DNA of 64,000 nt, taken from contig JALCBJ010000009.1 in the NCBI GenBank assembly GCA_028066595.1, positions 23,851 through 87,850 of the forward strand, written 5' to 3'. The DNA comes from Thermoanaerobaculia bacterium (lineage in GTDB: Bacteria > Acidobacteriota > Thermoanaerobaculia > Multivoradales > J023). The notes beneath the pieces were generated by a model, which saw only the letters and a list, made by a program, of their open reading frames with translations, searched no databases and had not been told where the DNA came from. This document shows, piece after piece, positions 26,177-35,395 of the stretch; positions within the stretch are counted from its first letter, which is position 1, and each line of letters starts with the position of its first letter. Both the position numbers and the translations under genes were made by a program.

Positions 26177-29011
26177 CTAGGACCAACGAAGGTCGTTCTC
26201 TAGGATGGCCTCCAGGTCGCGTGCGCTCAGGGGCTGGGCGAAGTAGTGGCCCTGGGCCCAATGAACGTTGAGGCTCCGGACCTGTTCCATCTGTTGTCGT
26301 GTTTCGACGCCTTCGGCGACCACCCGTTTCCCAAGGCTTTCCGCCAACGCCGCGACGGCCCGTACGATTTCCAGACTTCCATCCGCCGTCTTGGCGCCCG
26401 GATCGAGGCCCGCGACAAAGGAGCGGTCGATCTTTACCGCGTCGACCGGGGAACTCTGGAGAGACAAGAGGGACGACATGCCGGTGCCGAAGTCGTCGAT
26501 GAACAAACGCGCCCCCGCCCTGTGGAGGTGCAGGAGACCTCTTTCTGATCGATCGCGATCTTCCACCAGAAGGCTCTCGGAGATCTCGAGTCCCACGCGA
26601 TCGGGAGACACGTTCGCTTCTTTGCAGCTCGTCAATAGGTAGTCGGCATATTCCGGCTGTCCGAGTTCCTGGGCCGAGACGTTGAGATGCAAACACAGAT
26701 CGAGTGCCTTGTGGCGCTGGCGCCAGTCAGCTAACTGACCGACTGCCTTGCGCACCACCCAACGACCCACAGCGGGCATCAAGCCGCTCTCCTGGCAGGT
26801 GGCGAGCCATCGGCCTGCCGGAAGCAAACCGTCCTCGGGGTGTCGCCAGCGAACGAGGGCTTCGACCGCCGTCATGTGGAAGTCGACGAGATCGACGATC
26901 GGATGAAACGCCAGCTCGAACTCGTCGTTCTCCACGGCACGCCGTAGGAGGCTCTCCTGATGCAAGCGAGCCACCGCCGTGCGATGCATCTCTGCGTCGA
27001 AGATCTCGTACCGGGCCTTGCCACCCGTCTTCGCCCGGTACATGGCGATGTCCGCGTCGCGTAGGACATCATCGGCAGAACGATAGGCCGGGGAGCTGAA
27101 CGCGACTCCGATCGATCCCGAACTGACCACTTCCTGACCGGCGATCTCGAAAGGACGACCCAAGGCTTCGAGCACGCGTTCCGCGATACGTGTCGCCGTC
27201 GTGGGCTCGTCGACGTCTTCTAGAAGAATGGTGAACTCGTCTCCGCCCAGGCGGGCCACGGTGTCGCCCGGACGCAGGCAGCCCTCGAGGCGGTTTGCCA
27301 TCTCTACCAAGAGTTCGTCGCCCGCGGCATGGCCGAGGCTGTCGTTGATCACCTTGAAGCGATCGAGATCGATGAACAGGACCGCGAACAGGTAATCGCC
27401 CCGAGTGGCCCGTCGCAGGTCTCGCTCCAAGCGTTCCGCGAAGAGTGCGCGATTGGGTAGTCCTGTTAGCTCATCGTGAAATGCATGATGGAAGAGCTTG
27501 CGTTCCGCCGCCTTGCGCTCGCTGATGTCGGTATAGATGCCGTACGCCCCGATACGGCGATCACCGATGTCGATCGGGTAGCCGAGGATCGATACCTCGA
27601 CTTTGGAGCCGTCCTTGCGCTGGCGGACCGTTTCCTTTTCGACGCTGCGGCGTTCGAACACCGACTGCGACAGCGTCGTCGCCTCCGACCGAAGCTCCTC
27701 CGGTACGATGAAATCGGAGAGCGGTCGCCCCGCCATTTCGTCCGGGTGAAACTGAAAGAGCTCGATGAACGGGTGGTTGGCGTCGACGACGCGATCTTCG
27801 TGATCCAGGATGACGATGCCCGCCGGCGAGTTGCGAAACAACTGCTGAAAGAAGGCGCGTTCGCGCTTCAGGGCTTGCTCCACTCGCCGCCGTTCCGTGA
27901 CGTCGCGGGAGGTCACCAACACGCCGCCTAGCACGGGATTGTCCACCTGGTTGCGCAGCACAGATTCCAGAACGAGATAGTCGCCGTCGGCTCGGCGGTA
28001 ACGAATCTCCGCGGCACGCGTCGCTCCAGGCTGCTCGAGAACGTCGTCCAGGGCTTCCTCGAATCGTTCCCGATCCTCTGGATGGAGAAAGTTAGGTAGG
28101 TCGTCGCCGACCACCTCTTCCGGCGGCAATCCCAGGACGCGCCGGCTCGTCTCGCTTTGAAACAGAGTCCGGCCGCCGATATCCAGAATAGTGATGACGT
28201 CGGAGGAGTTCTCCAGCAGCGCCCGATAGTACTCCTCGCGGTGGCGCATGCTCTCTTCGACCTCGCGACGCTCGGTGACGTCTTGCATCACACCGAGCGT
28301 CCACCCGGGCCGCCCATCGTCGCTGGCGGCCGGTGTGACGATGAGCTCTACCCACCGCCGGCCACTCTCCCGGTTGGACACGGCGATGTTGTATTCCTCC
28401 GTGCCGCCTCCGAAGAGAGTCCGTCCCGGCAAACGATCGCGGTACTTCGATTCGACCAACGCGTCGGCATTGAGGCCTTTGAGCTCCTCTTGGCTCCGCC
28501 CGGTCAGCGCGGCGAGGCGACTGTTGGCGAAAACGATGGCACCCGTCTCGTTGCTCACGAAAACCCCTTCGCGAAGGGTCTCCATGAGGGTCCGATGCCG
28601 GCGCTGCAGGAGATCGAGACGGCGCGACAGCTCGGCCTGCTTGGCCCTTGCCGCCAACGTTCGTTCAGCAGTCGCGAGCTTGATCTGAAGAGTCTTGGGT
28701 TGCACCGGCCGTAGCAGGTGGTCATCCGCACCGGCCGAGAAGGCGGCTCGCACTTCCTGTGTGGTGTCCTCTTTCACCACACCGAGAATGTACGTGCCGT
28801 AGCCGTCGGTTGGCTGCCTCAGCCGTCCGCAGAGGTCGCGGGCGCCGTTGTCCTCGAGGTCGAGGAGCAACACACGGAGACGATTTTCGGCCAACGCCTC
28901 TTCCACCTCTGCGGCTGCGCCGCATACCTGGAGAGCGTTTTCCCGACCTGCGAAGACCTGTTGGATACTCTTGCGCAGACCGGGATCGTCGACCAGCAGC
29001 AGAACCCTCAT
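26177..29011 (-). CDS. REC-PAS-PAS-PAS-GGDEF-EAL cyclic di-GMP signalling protein
   Basis: The 944-residue protein has a receiver domain (about 1-120, phosphoacceptor Asp51 in LLLDLED). Three PAS domains follow (about 145-510), then GGDEF (about 515-675) and EAL (about 690-935). GGDEF is intact (ARLGGDEFTILLED) and has a textbook RPGD inhibitory site five residues before it. The EAL motif (VEALVRWRHP) and DDFGTG are intact, so both synthesis and breakdown of cyclic di-GMP are possible. The conserved receiver lysine in the K-P motif is Arg101 (LLRPVQPK). There are no membrane helices. No kinase gene is adjacent. Confidence 0.92.
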   Translation of the reverse strand: MRVLLLVDDPGLRKSIQQVFAGRENALQVCGAAAEVEEALAENRLRVLLLDLEDNGARDLCGRLRQPTDGYGTYILGVVKEDTTQEVRAAFSAGADDHLLRPVQPKTLQIKLATAERTLAARAKQAELSRRLDLLQRRHRTLMETLREGVFVSNETGAIVFANSRLAALTGRSQEELKGLNADALVESKYRDRLPGRTLFGGGTEEYNIAVSNRESGRRWVELIVTPAASDDGRPGWTLGVMQDVTERREVEESMRHREEYYRALLENSSDVITILDIGGRTLFQSETSRRVLGLPPEEVVGDDLPNFLHPEDRERFEEALDDVLEQPGATRAAEIRYRRADGDYLVLESVLRNQVDNPVLGGVLVTSRDVTERRRVEQALKRERAFFQQLFRNSPAGIVILDHEDRVVDANHPFIELFQFHPDEMAGRPLSDFIVPEELRSEATTLSQSVFERRSVEKETVRQRKDGSKVEVSILGYPIDIGDRRIGAYGIYTDISERKAAERKLFHHAFHDELTGLPNRALFAERLERDLRRATRGDYLFAVLFIDLDRFKVINDSLGHAAGDELLVEMANRLEGCLRPGDTVARLGGDEFTILLEDVDEPTTATRIAERVLEALGRPFEIAGQEVVSSGSIGVAFSSPAYRSADDVLRDADIAMYRAKTGGKARYEIFDAEMHRTAVARLHQESLLRRAVENDEFELAFHPIVDLVDFHMTAVEALVRWRHPEDGLLPAGRWLATCQESGLMPAVGRWVVRKAVGQLADWRQRHKALDLCLHLNVSAQELGQPEYADYLLTSCKEANVSPDRVGLEISESLLVEDRDRSERGLLHLHRAGARLFIDDFGTGMSSLLSLQSSPVDAVKIDRSFVAGLDPGAKTADGSLEIVRAVAALAESLGKRVVAEGVETRQQMEQVRSLNVHWAQGHYFAQPLSARDLEAILENDLRWS

Positions 29012-29145
29012 CGTGGCGTGTTCTTCGCGCGGCGTGGATGCGGTCCGGTCGCGTGGCGGACTCTCCGACCGGGGCTTAGACGGTGCCGGACGCTATCACG
29101 CGGAAGGTGTCGAATCTTCTGTAGACTTGCTCCGATGGAGAGCCG

Positions 29146-29871
29146 GTGGAGCAGCTGACACCCGAGTTCCTGGCCACTGGTTTCCTGTGGTTTGCAGCCT
29201 TCCTTTTCTCGGTCACAGTGCATGAGGCTGCCCATGCGTTTGTCGCTTGGCGCCTCGGAGATCCGACGGCCTATGAAGGCGGCCAAGTGACGCTGAATCC
29301 GCTACCGCACGTTCAGCGCGAACCGGTCGGCACGATTCTGGTACCGGTCATTTCCTACGCCATCGGTGGCTGGATGATCGGTTGGGCCTCCGCTCCCTAC
29401 GACCCGATATGGGCCGACCGTCACCCCAAGCGAGCGGCGTGGATGGCCCTCGCCGGACCGGTTTCCAACCTGCTGATCGTGCTGCTGACGGCCCTGGTGA
29501 TCCGGGGCGGCATGTTGTTCGGCGTCTTGGCAGCTCCGTCCGATACCTCACCGGGGCTCACCGGCCTGGTTCAAGCTGCCTCGAGCGGGCCATGGGAGGC
29601 AGCGGCGACTCTGCTTTCTGTGCTTTTCGCCCTGAACGTCCTGTTGTTCGCCTTCAACCTGTTGCCCTTACCACCGCTCGACGGCTCGGGTTGTCTGCCA
29701 CTGGTGTTGCCCGAGGCGGCGGCGAGAAAGTGGAACGACACCCTCCGCGAGCCGGGCTTCTCGCTGCTAGGACTGCTGGTGGCCTGGAAAGTCTTCGGGT
29801 ATGTCTTCTGGCCAGTGCTGGTGTTGATGCTGAATCTTCTCTATCCGGGTATGGGCTGGCATCTCAGCTAG
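29146..29871 (+). CDS. Site-2 protease family (M50) membrane metalloprotease
   Basis: The 241-residue protein has the zinc motif HEAAH (His26, Glu27, His30) in the first helix and NLLPLPPLDGS in a later helix, which supplies the third ligand. Four or five further membrane segments are present, with no PDZ domain. This is the compact group of M50 proteases resembling SpoIVFB. Members cleave membrane-bound regulators within the bilayer; the substrate here is unknown. The GTG at 29146 is the start. The gene overlaps the convergent DUF374 gene by eight bases at their 3' ends. Confidence 0.88.
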   Translation: MEQLTPEFLATGFLWFAAFLFSVTVHEAAHAFVAWRLGDPTAYEGGQVTLNPLPHVQREPVGTILVPVISYAIGGWMIGWASAPYDPIWADRHPKRAAWMALAGPVSNLLIVLLTALVIRGGMLFGVLAAPSDTSPGLTGLVQAASSGPWEAAATLLSVLFALNVLLFAFNLLPLPPLDGSGCLPLVLPEAAARKWNDTLREPGFSLLGLLVAWKVFGYVFWPVLVLMLNLLYPGMGWHLS

Positions 29872-30589
29872 TTGCCTTGCCAGCGAACGAGCCTCCTACG
29901 GCTTCTTCTGCCTGGCGGGTCGCGTCATCGATGGCGTCCTTGGCCCGCTGGCGTGGCCCCGTACGTGCGTCGATCTCGTCGCCTGTCGCGGCGACCACCC
30001 ACGGCTCGCCAAGCGCCACCGCCACCCGGGCGAACGGTTTGGGAACGATCAGCCGGTCCCAGGAACGGATTCGCCAGACACGATCCGCGGCGAATCCCAG
30101 GGGAACGATGGGGGACCCGGAGGCCTCCGAGAGGAACAGAATTCCGTCCTTGACCTCATACATGGGTCCGAGGGGACCATCGGGTGCTACCACCGGCGAA
30201 GCGCCGTTGCGGATCGCCTTGAACAAGCCCCACATCGCCCGTTGTCCACCACGGGTTGTCGAGCCCCGTACGAGCTGCATTCCCCAAGCCCTTGCCAAGC
30301 CCGCCACCAGCTCGCCGTCCCGCGACTCGCTGGCCAGGAGCGCCAGGGGTCGGCCGCGCCGCTGAACCTGCCGCCACAGCACACGCGCGGCGATGACCGA
30401 CCGGTTGTGCCAGAACGCCAGCAGGGCAGGGTTCTCGTCGGTCTGCAGGCCTCTGAGGACGGCCTGGCCGGCGACGACTTCGACCCGCCAGCTGCGACCC
30501 AGGGCACCGACAATCACGCGGAGGAGCCGCGCGGCGAGCCACAGGAGAACCCTGCCGCGCCGCGTGGTCGGATCCACCTTGATCGCCAT
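29864..30589 (-). CDS. DUF374 lysophospholipid-acyltransferase-like protein
   Basis: The 241-residue protein belongs to the LPLAT-like DUF374 family. Typical stretches are ALLAFWHNRSVI (the H-x4-D-like active site modified to HNR), LLASESRDGELVAGL, LVRGSTTRGG and VVAPDGPLGPMYEVKDGILFLS. An N-terminal hydrophobic helix would anchor it to the inner membrane. Family members lie in lipid A or phospholipid contexts and presumably transfer acyl chains. The reaction is not known here. The ATG at 30589 is chosen because the DUF374 sequence begins there. Confidence 0.82.
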   Translation of the reverse strand: MAIKVDPTTRRGRVLLWLAARLLRVIVGALGRSWRVEVVAGQAVLRGLQTDENPALLAFWHNRSVIAARVLWRQVQRRGRPLALLASESRDGELVAGLARAWGMQLVRGSTTRGGQRAMWGLFKAIRNGASPVVAPDGPLGPMYEVKDGILFLSEASGSPIVPLGFAADRVWRIRSWDRLIVPKPFARVAVALGEPWVVAATGDEIDARTGPRQRAKDAIDDATRQAEEAVGGSFAGKATS

Positions 30590-30641
30590 GGCGGTGATTG
30601 TAGTCAGCCCGTCACCACAGTGCCACCGGTAAGATCCCGCC

Positions 30642-32939
30642 ATGTGGCGGTTGTGGATCGATACGGGTGGCACGTTTACCGACTGTTTGGCACTGGATCC
30701 TTCGGGCCGGCTTCGCCGTGCCAAGGTGCTGAGCTCGAGCGGGTTGCGCGGCGTCGTGGTCGAATCGCTCGATAGATCGACACTACGTCTCGATCTGGGC
30801 ATGGGCATGGACCTCCCGGATGGTTTCCTGGCCAGTGGAACCCTACGCGCGCTGGAGTCGGAACGCGGGGTCTGCATCAGCTCCTCGAGTGGAGCCGAGG
30901 TTCGGGCGCCGGAGCACGACCTCACCGCCGGCGATCGGATCGAGCTGCAGTTCGACGAAGAGGCGCCAATCCTCGCAGCCCGCCTGGTGACGGGTGCTGC
31001 CCGAGCGGCGGATTTGCCCCCGCTGGAGCTACGCTTGGCGACGACCCGGGGAACCAATGCACTGTTGGAGCGGCGGGGAGCACGAACGGTGTTTCTCGTC
31101 ACGAGGGGATTTGCCGATCTCTTGGTGATCGGCGATCAGAGACGTCCAGATCTCTTCGCGCTACAGATCGACCGCCCCGAACCGCTCTACGAACGGGTCG
31201 TGGAGGTAGAGGAACGTCTGGCTGCAGACGGCGAGGTCGTGGAACCGCTCGATCTCGATTCGCTGAAGCTACGAATCAAGGGACTGCGGGCCGAAGGCTT
31301 CGAGTCGGCTGCGGTGGCACTACTGCATTCCTACCTCCAGGAAACCGAGGAAGTGCAGCGGGTGGAGCATCACGAGCGGAGGGTGGCAGGAGCCCTACGC
31401 GACGCCGGCTTCCAATTCGTGTCTCGCTCGGCCGAGCTGTCACCGTCGATCAAGATCCTTCCCAGAGCGGAAACGGCCGTGGTCGATGCCTATCTTTCAC
31501 CTGTTGTGGGCCGCTATCTGGATCGAGTCTGTACCGCGCTCTTCGATGGAGCCAGGGAGCCGAGGCAGGTTCGGGTCATGACCAGTGCTGGCGGGCTGGT
31601 GTCAGCCGACCGATTTCGTGCCAAGGACAGCCTCCTTTCCGGACCTGCAGGCGGTGTAGTCGGAGCAGCATGTGTTGGGCGTGAAGTTGGATTCAAGCGT
31701 CTGATCGCTTTTGATATGGGGGGTACCTCGACCGACGTCTCCCGCTTTGATGGTGACTATGAGTACCGTTTCGAGCAGCAGGTGGGCGATGCAACGATTG
31801 CTGCCCCATCGCTCGGGATCGAAACGGTCGCCGCGGGGGGAGGCTCGATCTGTGGCTTCGACGGACCGCGTTTGACGGTAGGGCCTCAGAGCGCCGGAGC
31901 TTCCCCGGGGCCCGCTTGTTACGGCGCCGGCGGGCCCCTGACCTTGACCGACGTCAACCTGCTGCTCGGGCGCCTCGATCCGCGCCGGTTCGGCATCCCT
32001 GTCGATGTTGCGGCGGCCGCCGCTGCGCGTGATCGTGTGCTCGAGTCGTTGCATCAGGAGGGCTCCGCTGTAGAGGCCGACCAGCTTCTGCGGGGCTATC
32101 TCGAGGTCGCCGATCTACGGATGGCCGGTGCAGTGCGGCGGATCTCGGTGCGGCAAGGCTACGATCCACGTGAGTACACGCTGGTGGCATTCGGCGGCGC
32201 CGGTGGCCAGCATGCTTGCGCCGTTGCCGAAGAGCTGGGGATCTCTACGATCGTCTTGCCCCGGGAGGCAGGACTGCTCTCGGCGCTGGGGCTCGGTACC
32301 GCGAGAATCGAGCGGTTTGCCCAGCGTCAGATCCTGCGCCCACTCGAGGATCTCGAGGAGCTCGATGGGCTGTTGGGCGAGGTTACCGAGACGGCACTCG
32401 GCGAACTGGCCACCGAGGGTATTGCAGCGACGGACAGCGAGGTTCGGCGGCGGATCGCGTTTCTGCGCTTCGCCGGCCAAGATGCGACGTTAGAAATCGA
32501 GATCGAACTCGATATCGGACACGATACGCGTACCTGGTTGGCTCGGAAGTTCGTCGAGCGATACGAGCACAGGTTCGGCTATCGGCCAGGACAGAGGCCC
32601 ATCGAGGTGGAGTCGCTCCGGGTGGTCGCTTCGAGCCGGGAGTCCGCAGGAACACGCTACCCGTCGTCTGACCCGCTGGCGGGAACTTTGGACTGGGCGA
32701 GGCTATCCGCAGCCACGCCACAGGACCGACGTCGTGTCTGCTTCGATGACTGGTACGAAGTACCGGTCTACGACCTGCAGGGAATCGAGCCCGCACATCG
32801 AGTCGACGGACCGGCTTTGGTATTCGATACCCATGCTTCGTTGACTCTCGCACCCGGCTGGCAGGCCGTGGCGGCGGAGGTGGGAAGTTTGGTTGCGCGT
32901 CGGTCCTCTTCGCAAGATGGGTCGCCAAGCGGTGCCTAG
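30642..32939 (+). CDS. hyuA: Hydantoinase/5-oxoprolinase-type HyuA subunit, without HyuB
   Basis: The 765-residue protein begins with the HyuA nucleotide-binding motif WIDTGGTFTDC and continues with ATTRGTNALLERRG, MTSAGGL, SGPAGGVVGA, DMGGTSTDVSRFDG and the metal- and ATP-binding AAGGGSI. It corresponds to the N-terminal half of ATP-dependent 5-oxoprolinase or the HyuA subunit of N-methylhydantoinase and acetophenone carboxylase families. The HyuB half, normally fused or adjacent, is not here: a histidine kinase gene follows. The substrate is therefore open. The ATG at 30642 lies in a 6-bp hairpin (CCGCCA-TG-TGGCGG, 30637-30650), which may lower initiation. Confidence 0.85.
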   Translation: MWRLWIDTGGTFTDCLALDPSGRLRRAKVLSSSGLRGVVVESLDRSTLRLDLGMGMDLPDGFLASGTLRALESERGVCISSSSGAEVRAPEHDLTAGDRIELQFDEEAPILAARLVTGAARAADLPPLELRLATTRGTNALLERRGARTVFLVTRGFADLLVIGDQRRPDLFALQIDRPEPLYERVVEVEERLAADGEVVEPLDLDSLKLRIKGLRAEGFESAAVALLHSYLQETEEVQRVEHHERRVAGALRDAGFQFVSRSAELSPSIKILPRAETAVVDAYLSPVVGRYLDRVCTALFDGAREPRQVRVMTSAGGLVSADRFRAKDSLLSGPAGGVVGAACVGREVGFKRLIAFDMGGTSTDVSRFDGDYEYRFEQQVGDATIAAPSLGIETVAAGGGSICGFDGPRLTVGPQSAGASPGPACYGAGGPLTLTDVNLLLGRLDPRRFGIPVDVAAAAAARDRVLESLHQEGSAVEADQLLRGYLEVADLRMAGAVRRISVRQGYDPREYTLVAFGGAGGQHACAVAEELGISTIVLPREAGLLSALGLGTARIERFAQRQILRPLEDLEELDGLLGEVTETALGELATEGIAATDSEVRRRIAFLRFAGQDATLEIEIELDIGHDTRTWLARKFVERYEHRFGYRPGQRPIEVESLRVVASSRESAGTRYPSSDPLAGTLDWARLSAATPQDRRRVCFDDWYEVPVYDLQGIEPAHRVDGPALVFDTHASLTLAPGWQAVAAEVGSLVARRSSSQDGSPSGA

Positions 32940-34284
32940 TGTGCGTCGACTGGCTCACGAGGAACGACTGTTCTGGTTGGCGGTCGCGGCAGGCTTTCCA
33001 GGATCGGTCACGGCCTTGGCCATTCTTTGGAGCGGCGACTACACGGCCAAAGTGCAGTGGACGTTGACGGTTTTCATCATGATCTTCTGGTGGGGCTTCG
33101 CCTTTTCAGTGAGGGAACGGACGCTTCTCCCGCTACAGACGGTCGCCAATCTCTTGGAAGCCATGCGCGAAGGCGACTATTCGATTCGCGGTCGGGTTCC
33201 GCGACCCGACGACGCGCTCGGTGAGGTGATGGTGGAAGTCAACCAGCTCGGCGAGCTCTTGCGTAGCCAGCGATTCGAGCGTGTCGATGCGCGGTCATTG
33301 CTCCGGCAGGTCCTGAAGGAGGTCGATGTGGCGATCTTCACCTTCGATGAGGATCAGCGTCTGCGGCTGGTCAACGACGCCGGCGAACGTCTGATGGCGC
33401 AGCCAGCGGAACGGCTGGTGGGGCGCAGCGCGGGAGACCTCGGACTCGAGGCCTGTCTGGAAGCCGAGGTCACTGCGAGTCTGGAGACATCCTTTCCTGG
33501 CCAGACGGGGCGCTGGCAGGTGCATCACAGCGTTTTCCGGGAGGCCGGTGCGCCGGCGCACTTGCTCCTACTCACGGATTTGTCGAAGGCCCTCCGTGAC
33601 GAAGAGCGGCAAGCATGGCAGCGCTTGATCCGGGTTCTGGGGCATGAGCTCAACAACTCGTTGGCGCCGATCAAGTCGACGGCTACGACGTTATCGTCGA
33701 TTCTGCGGCGCGAGGACCCCCACCAGGGCTGGCGGGAAGACGCACAACGGGGTCTGGGAATGATCGCGGACCGATGCGAGGCGCTGAATCGCTTTGTCGT
33801 CGCATACTCGAAACTAGCGAGACTGCCGGCTCCCCAGCTTCGCCCGGTCGCGCTTTCGCCGCTGGTACGACGAGTGGCTTCGATGGAAAACCGGCGGCCG
33901 GTGCACGTCGAGCCAGGGCCCGACGCAATGTTGCGCGCCGATGGGGATCAGCTGGAGCAGTTGCTCATCAACCTGGTCAAGAACGCAGCCGAAGCGGCGG
34001 AAGAGACGTCCGGAGACGTGACCGTGACATGGCGCACCGCAGGAGACTCGGCGGGGGAGCCGAGTGGCGGAGTGGTGGTGCAGGTGATCGATACCGGACC
34101 TGGGCTGTTGAACACATCGAATCTCTTCGTGCCGTTCTTCACTACCAAACCTGGTGGCTCGGGGATCGGACTGGTCCTGTGCCGTCAGATCGCCGAAGCC
34201 CACGGCGGTAGCCTGGAGCTCGTGAACCGTGACGACGGCGTCAGCGGCTGCGTGGCGTCCCTCAGGCTTTCGGGCCAACTGTAA
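32917..34284 (+). CDS. Membrane sensor histidine kinase (NtrY-like), orphan
   Basis: The 455-residue protein has two N-terminal membrane segments (FWLAVAAGFPGSVTALAIL; WTLTVFIMIFWWGFAF), a HAMP-like linker and a PAS-like domain (AIFTFDEDQRLRLVNDAGERL). The H-box is VLGHELNNSLAPIKS, the N-box LVKNAAEA and the ATP lid DTGPGL...GGSGIGLVL. The HELNN H-box is that of NtrY/NtrB-type kinases that act on sigma-54 activators. No response regulator gene is adjacent. The start is uncertain: ATG at 32917, overlapping hyuA by 23 bases, or GTG at 32941 just after the hyuA stop. Confidence 0.85.
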   Translation: MGRQAVPSVRRLAHEERLFWLAVAAGFPGSVTALAILWSGDYTAKVQWTLTVFIMIFWWGFAFSVRERTLLPLQTVANLLEAMREGDYSIRGRVPRPDDALGEVMVEVNQLGELLRSQRFERVDARSLLRQVLKEVDVAIFTFDEDQRLRLVNDAGERLMAQPAERLVGRSAGDLGLEACLEAEVTASLETSFPGQTGRWQVHHSVFREAGAPAHLLLLTDLSKALRDEERQAWQRLIRVLGHELNNSLAPIKSTATTLSSILRREDPHQGWREDAQRGLGMIADRCEALNRFVVAYSKLARLPAPQLRPVALSPLVRRVASMENRRPVHVEPGPDAMLRADGDQLEQLLINLVKNAAEAAEETSGDVTVTWRTAGDSAGEPSGGVVVQVIDTGPGLLNTSNLFVPFFTTKPGGSGIGLVLCRQIAEAHGGSLELVNRDDGVSGCVASLRLSGQL

Positions 34285-34584
34285 GCCCACACGGATTCTG
34301 GCCGCAGGACCGTTCGAGACTGGTCGAGGTATTGCGCCGACAGAGTACACAGCGAGACTTGCTCGGCGAACCGGAACCGCGGGCCGCGCGGGCCGATCCG
34401 GCATCAGGGATCTCGGCCCGCCGACCGGACCGTACAGTAGACTCGGACTGTCGGAGTCATCATTCTGTTCATCTCTCGGGGCACCTTCTTGCCAGCTTGG
34501 TGCATCGCGGGAGCCCACGATGCATCGGTTCGAGGCGGTATTCTGACTTCATGTCCAGGGTACGAACGCGGTTGGAGGAGTGGG
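34285..34584. other. 300-base intergenic region
   Basis: I see no convincing gene in this stretch. It contains a short GC-rich inverted repeat (CGCGGGCCGCGCGGGCC region near 34380-34397) that might end the kinase transcript. Two copies of TGCATCG lie at 34500-34506 and 34520-34526. The promoter of the DUF3667-like gene should be here but has no clear consensus. Confidence 0.4.
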
Positions 34585-35391
34585 ATGTCCAGCTATCGTC
34601 GCAAGACCGACACACTGCCTACCTGTATGAACTGTGGTGCGGTGCTCTACGGCGTGTTCTGCTCCCAATGCGGCCAGCGTAGCGCCGAGCCAATCCGCTG
34701 GCAGCGTGCCGTCGCCGAGACAGGGCGGCGGCTCAGGACCTTGGACTTCTGCTGGGTACGTACAGTCGCAGCTCTGACGGTCGATCCGGGGCGGATGATC
34801 CGACGCTACCTTCGCGGTCGCCGAATTCCCTACGTCTCGCCACCGCTCTACGCCATCGGTGCACTGGCGATCTTTCTCGCCGTGGTCCTCTGGCAGCGTC
34901 CGGAGCTGACCGCGCCGGGGACGCCGTGGTCGGTCTTACCTGATCACCCTGCTTCACCGGTGCACGGCTCGGCTCTGGAGGGCGAGCAGGCGATCGAGCG
35001 ACCGGCCGATTCGACGGAACGGCTCGGCAGAACCGTCTTTGCACTGTGCGCCATGTCAAGCCTTCTGGTCGCCGCCCTCACCGCTCTGGTGCAGTCGAAG
35101 CTCTACGCGGGACACGATTTCACCTGGGTCGAGACGTACGTATTCGAGCTCTTCGTGCTCGGCCAGCTCGCACTTCATCAGACCCTCTTCGCTTTACTTG
35201 GTGCCTTCGCTTCGAAGATCGGTCTCCTCTCGCTCGCTGTCGTGTTCGTTCTGTTCCTGGCCTTCGCTCTTTCCGGCTTCTATCGTAGGAGCCTCACCTC
35301 GAGTCTCCCTGCGGCGTTGCTCCTGGCGACTGTGCAAGTAGCCGGAGTCTTCGTGGTTGGGTCTTTCGTTCGGATCGCGCTCCGGGGATGA
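34585..35391 (+). CDS. DUF3667-like membrane protein with N-terminal zinc ribbon
   Basis: The 268-residue protein starts with a four-cysteine ribbon CMNCGAVLYGVFCSQCGQ (Cys14, 17, 26, 29). It continues with TVDPGRMIRRYLRGRRIPYVSPPLYAIGALAIF, the DUF3667 pattern in which a PGxxIRxYxxGxRxxYxxP stretch precedes the first membrane helix. Four to five membrane segments follow. The function of the family is unknown. The ATG at 34585 has GGAGGAG four bases upstream. It ends four bases before the stop codon of the convergent TamB-Omp85 gene, so there is no room for a separate terminator. Confidence 0.75.
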   Translation: MSSYRRKTDTLPTCMNCGAVLYGVFCSQCGQRSAEPIRWQRAVAETGRRLRTLDFCWVRTVAALTVDPGRMIRRYLRGRRIPYVSPPLYAIGALAIFLAVVLWQRPELTAPGTPWSVLPDHPASPVHGSALEGEQAIERPADSTERLGRTVFALCAMSSLLVAALTALVQSKLYAGHDFTWVETYVFELFVLGQLALHQTLFALLGAFASKIGLLSLAVVFVLFLAFALSGFYRRSLTSSLPAALLLATVQVAGVFVVGSFVRIALRG

Positions 35392-35395
35392 GGAA

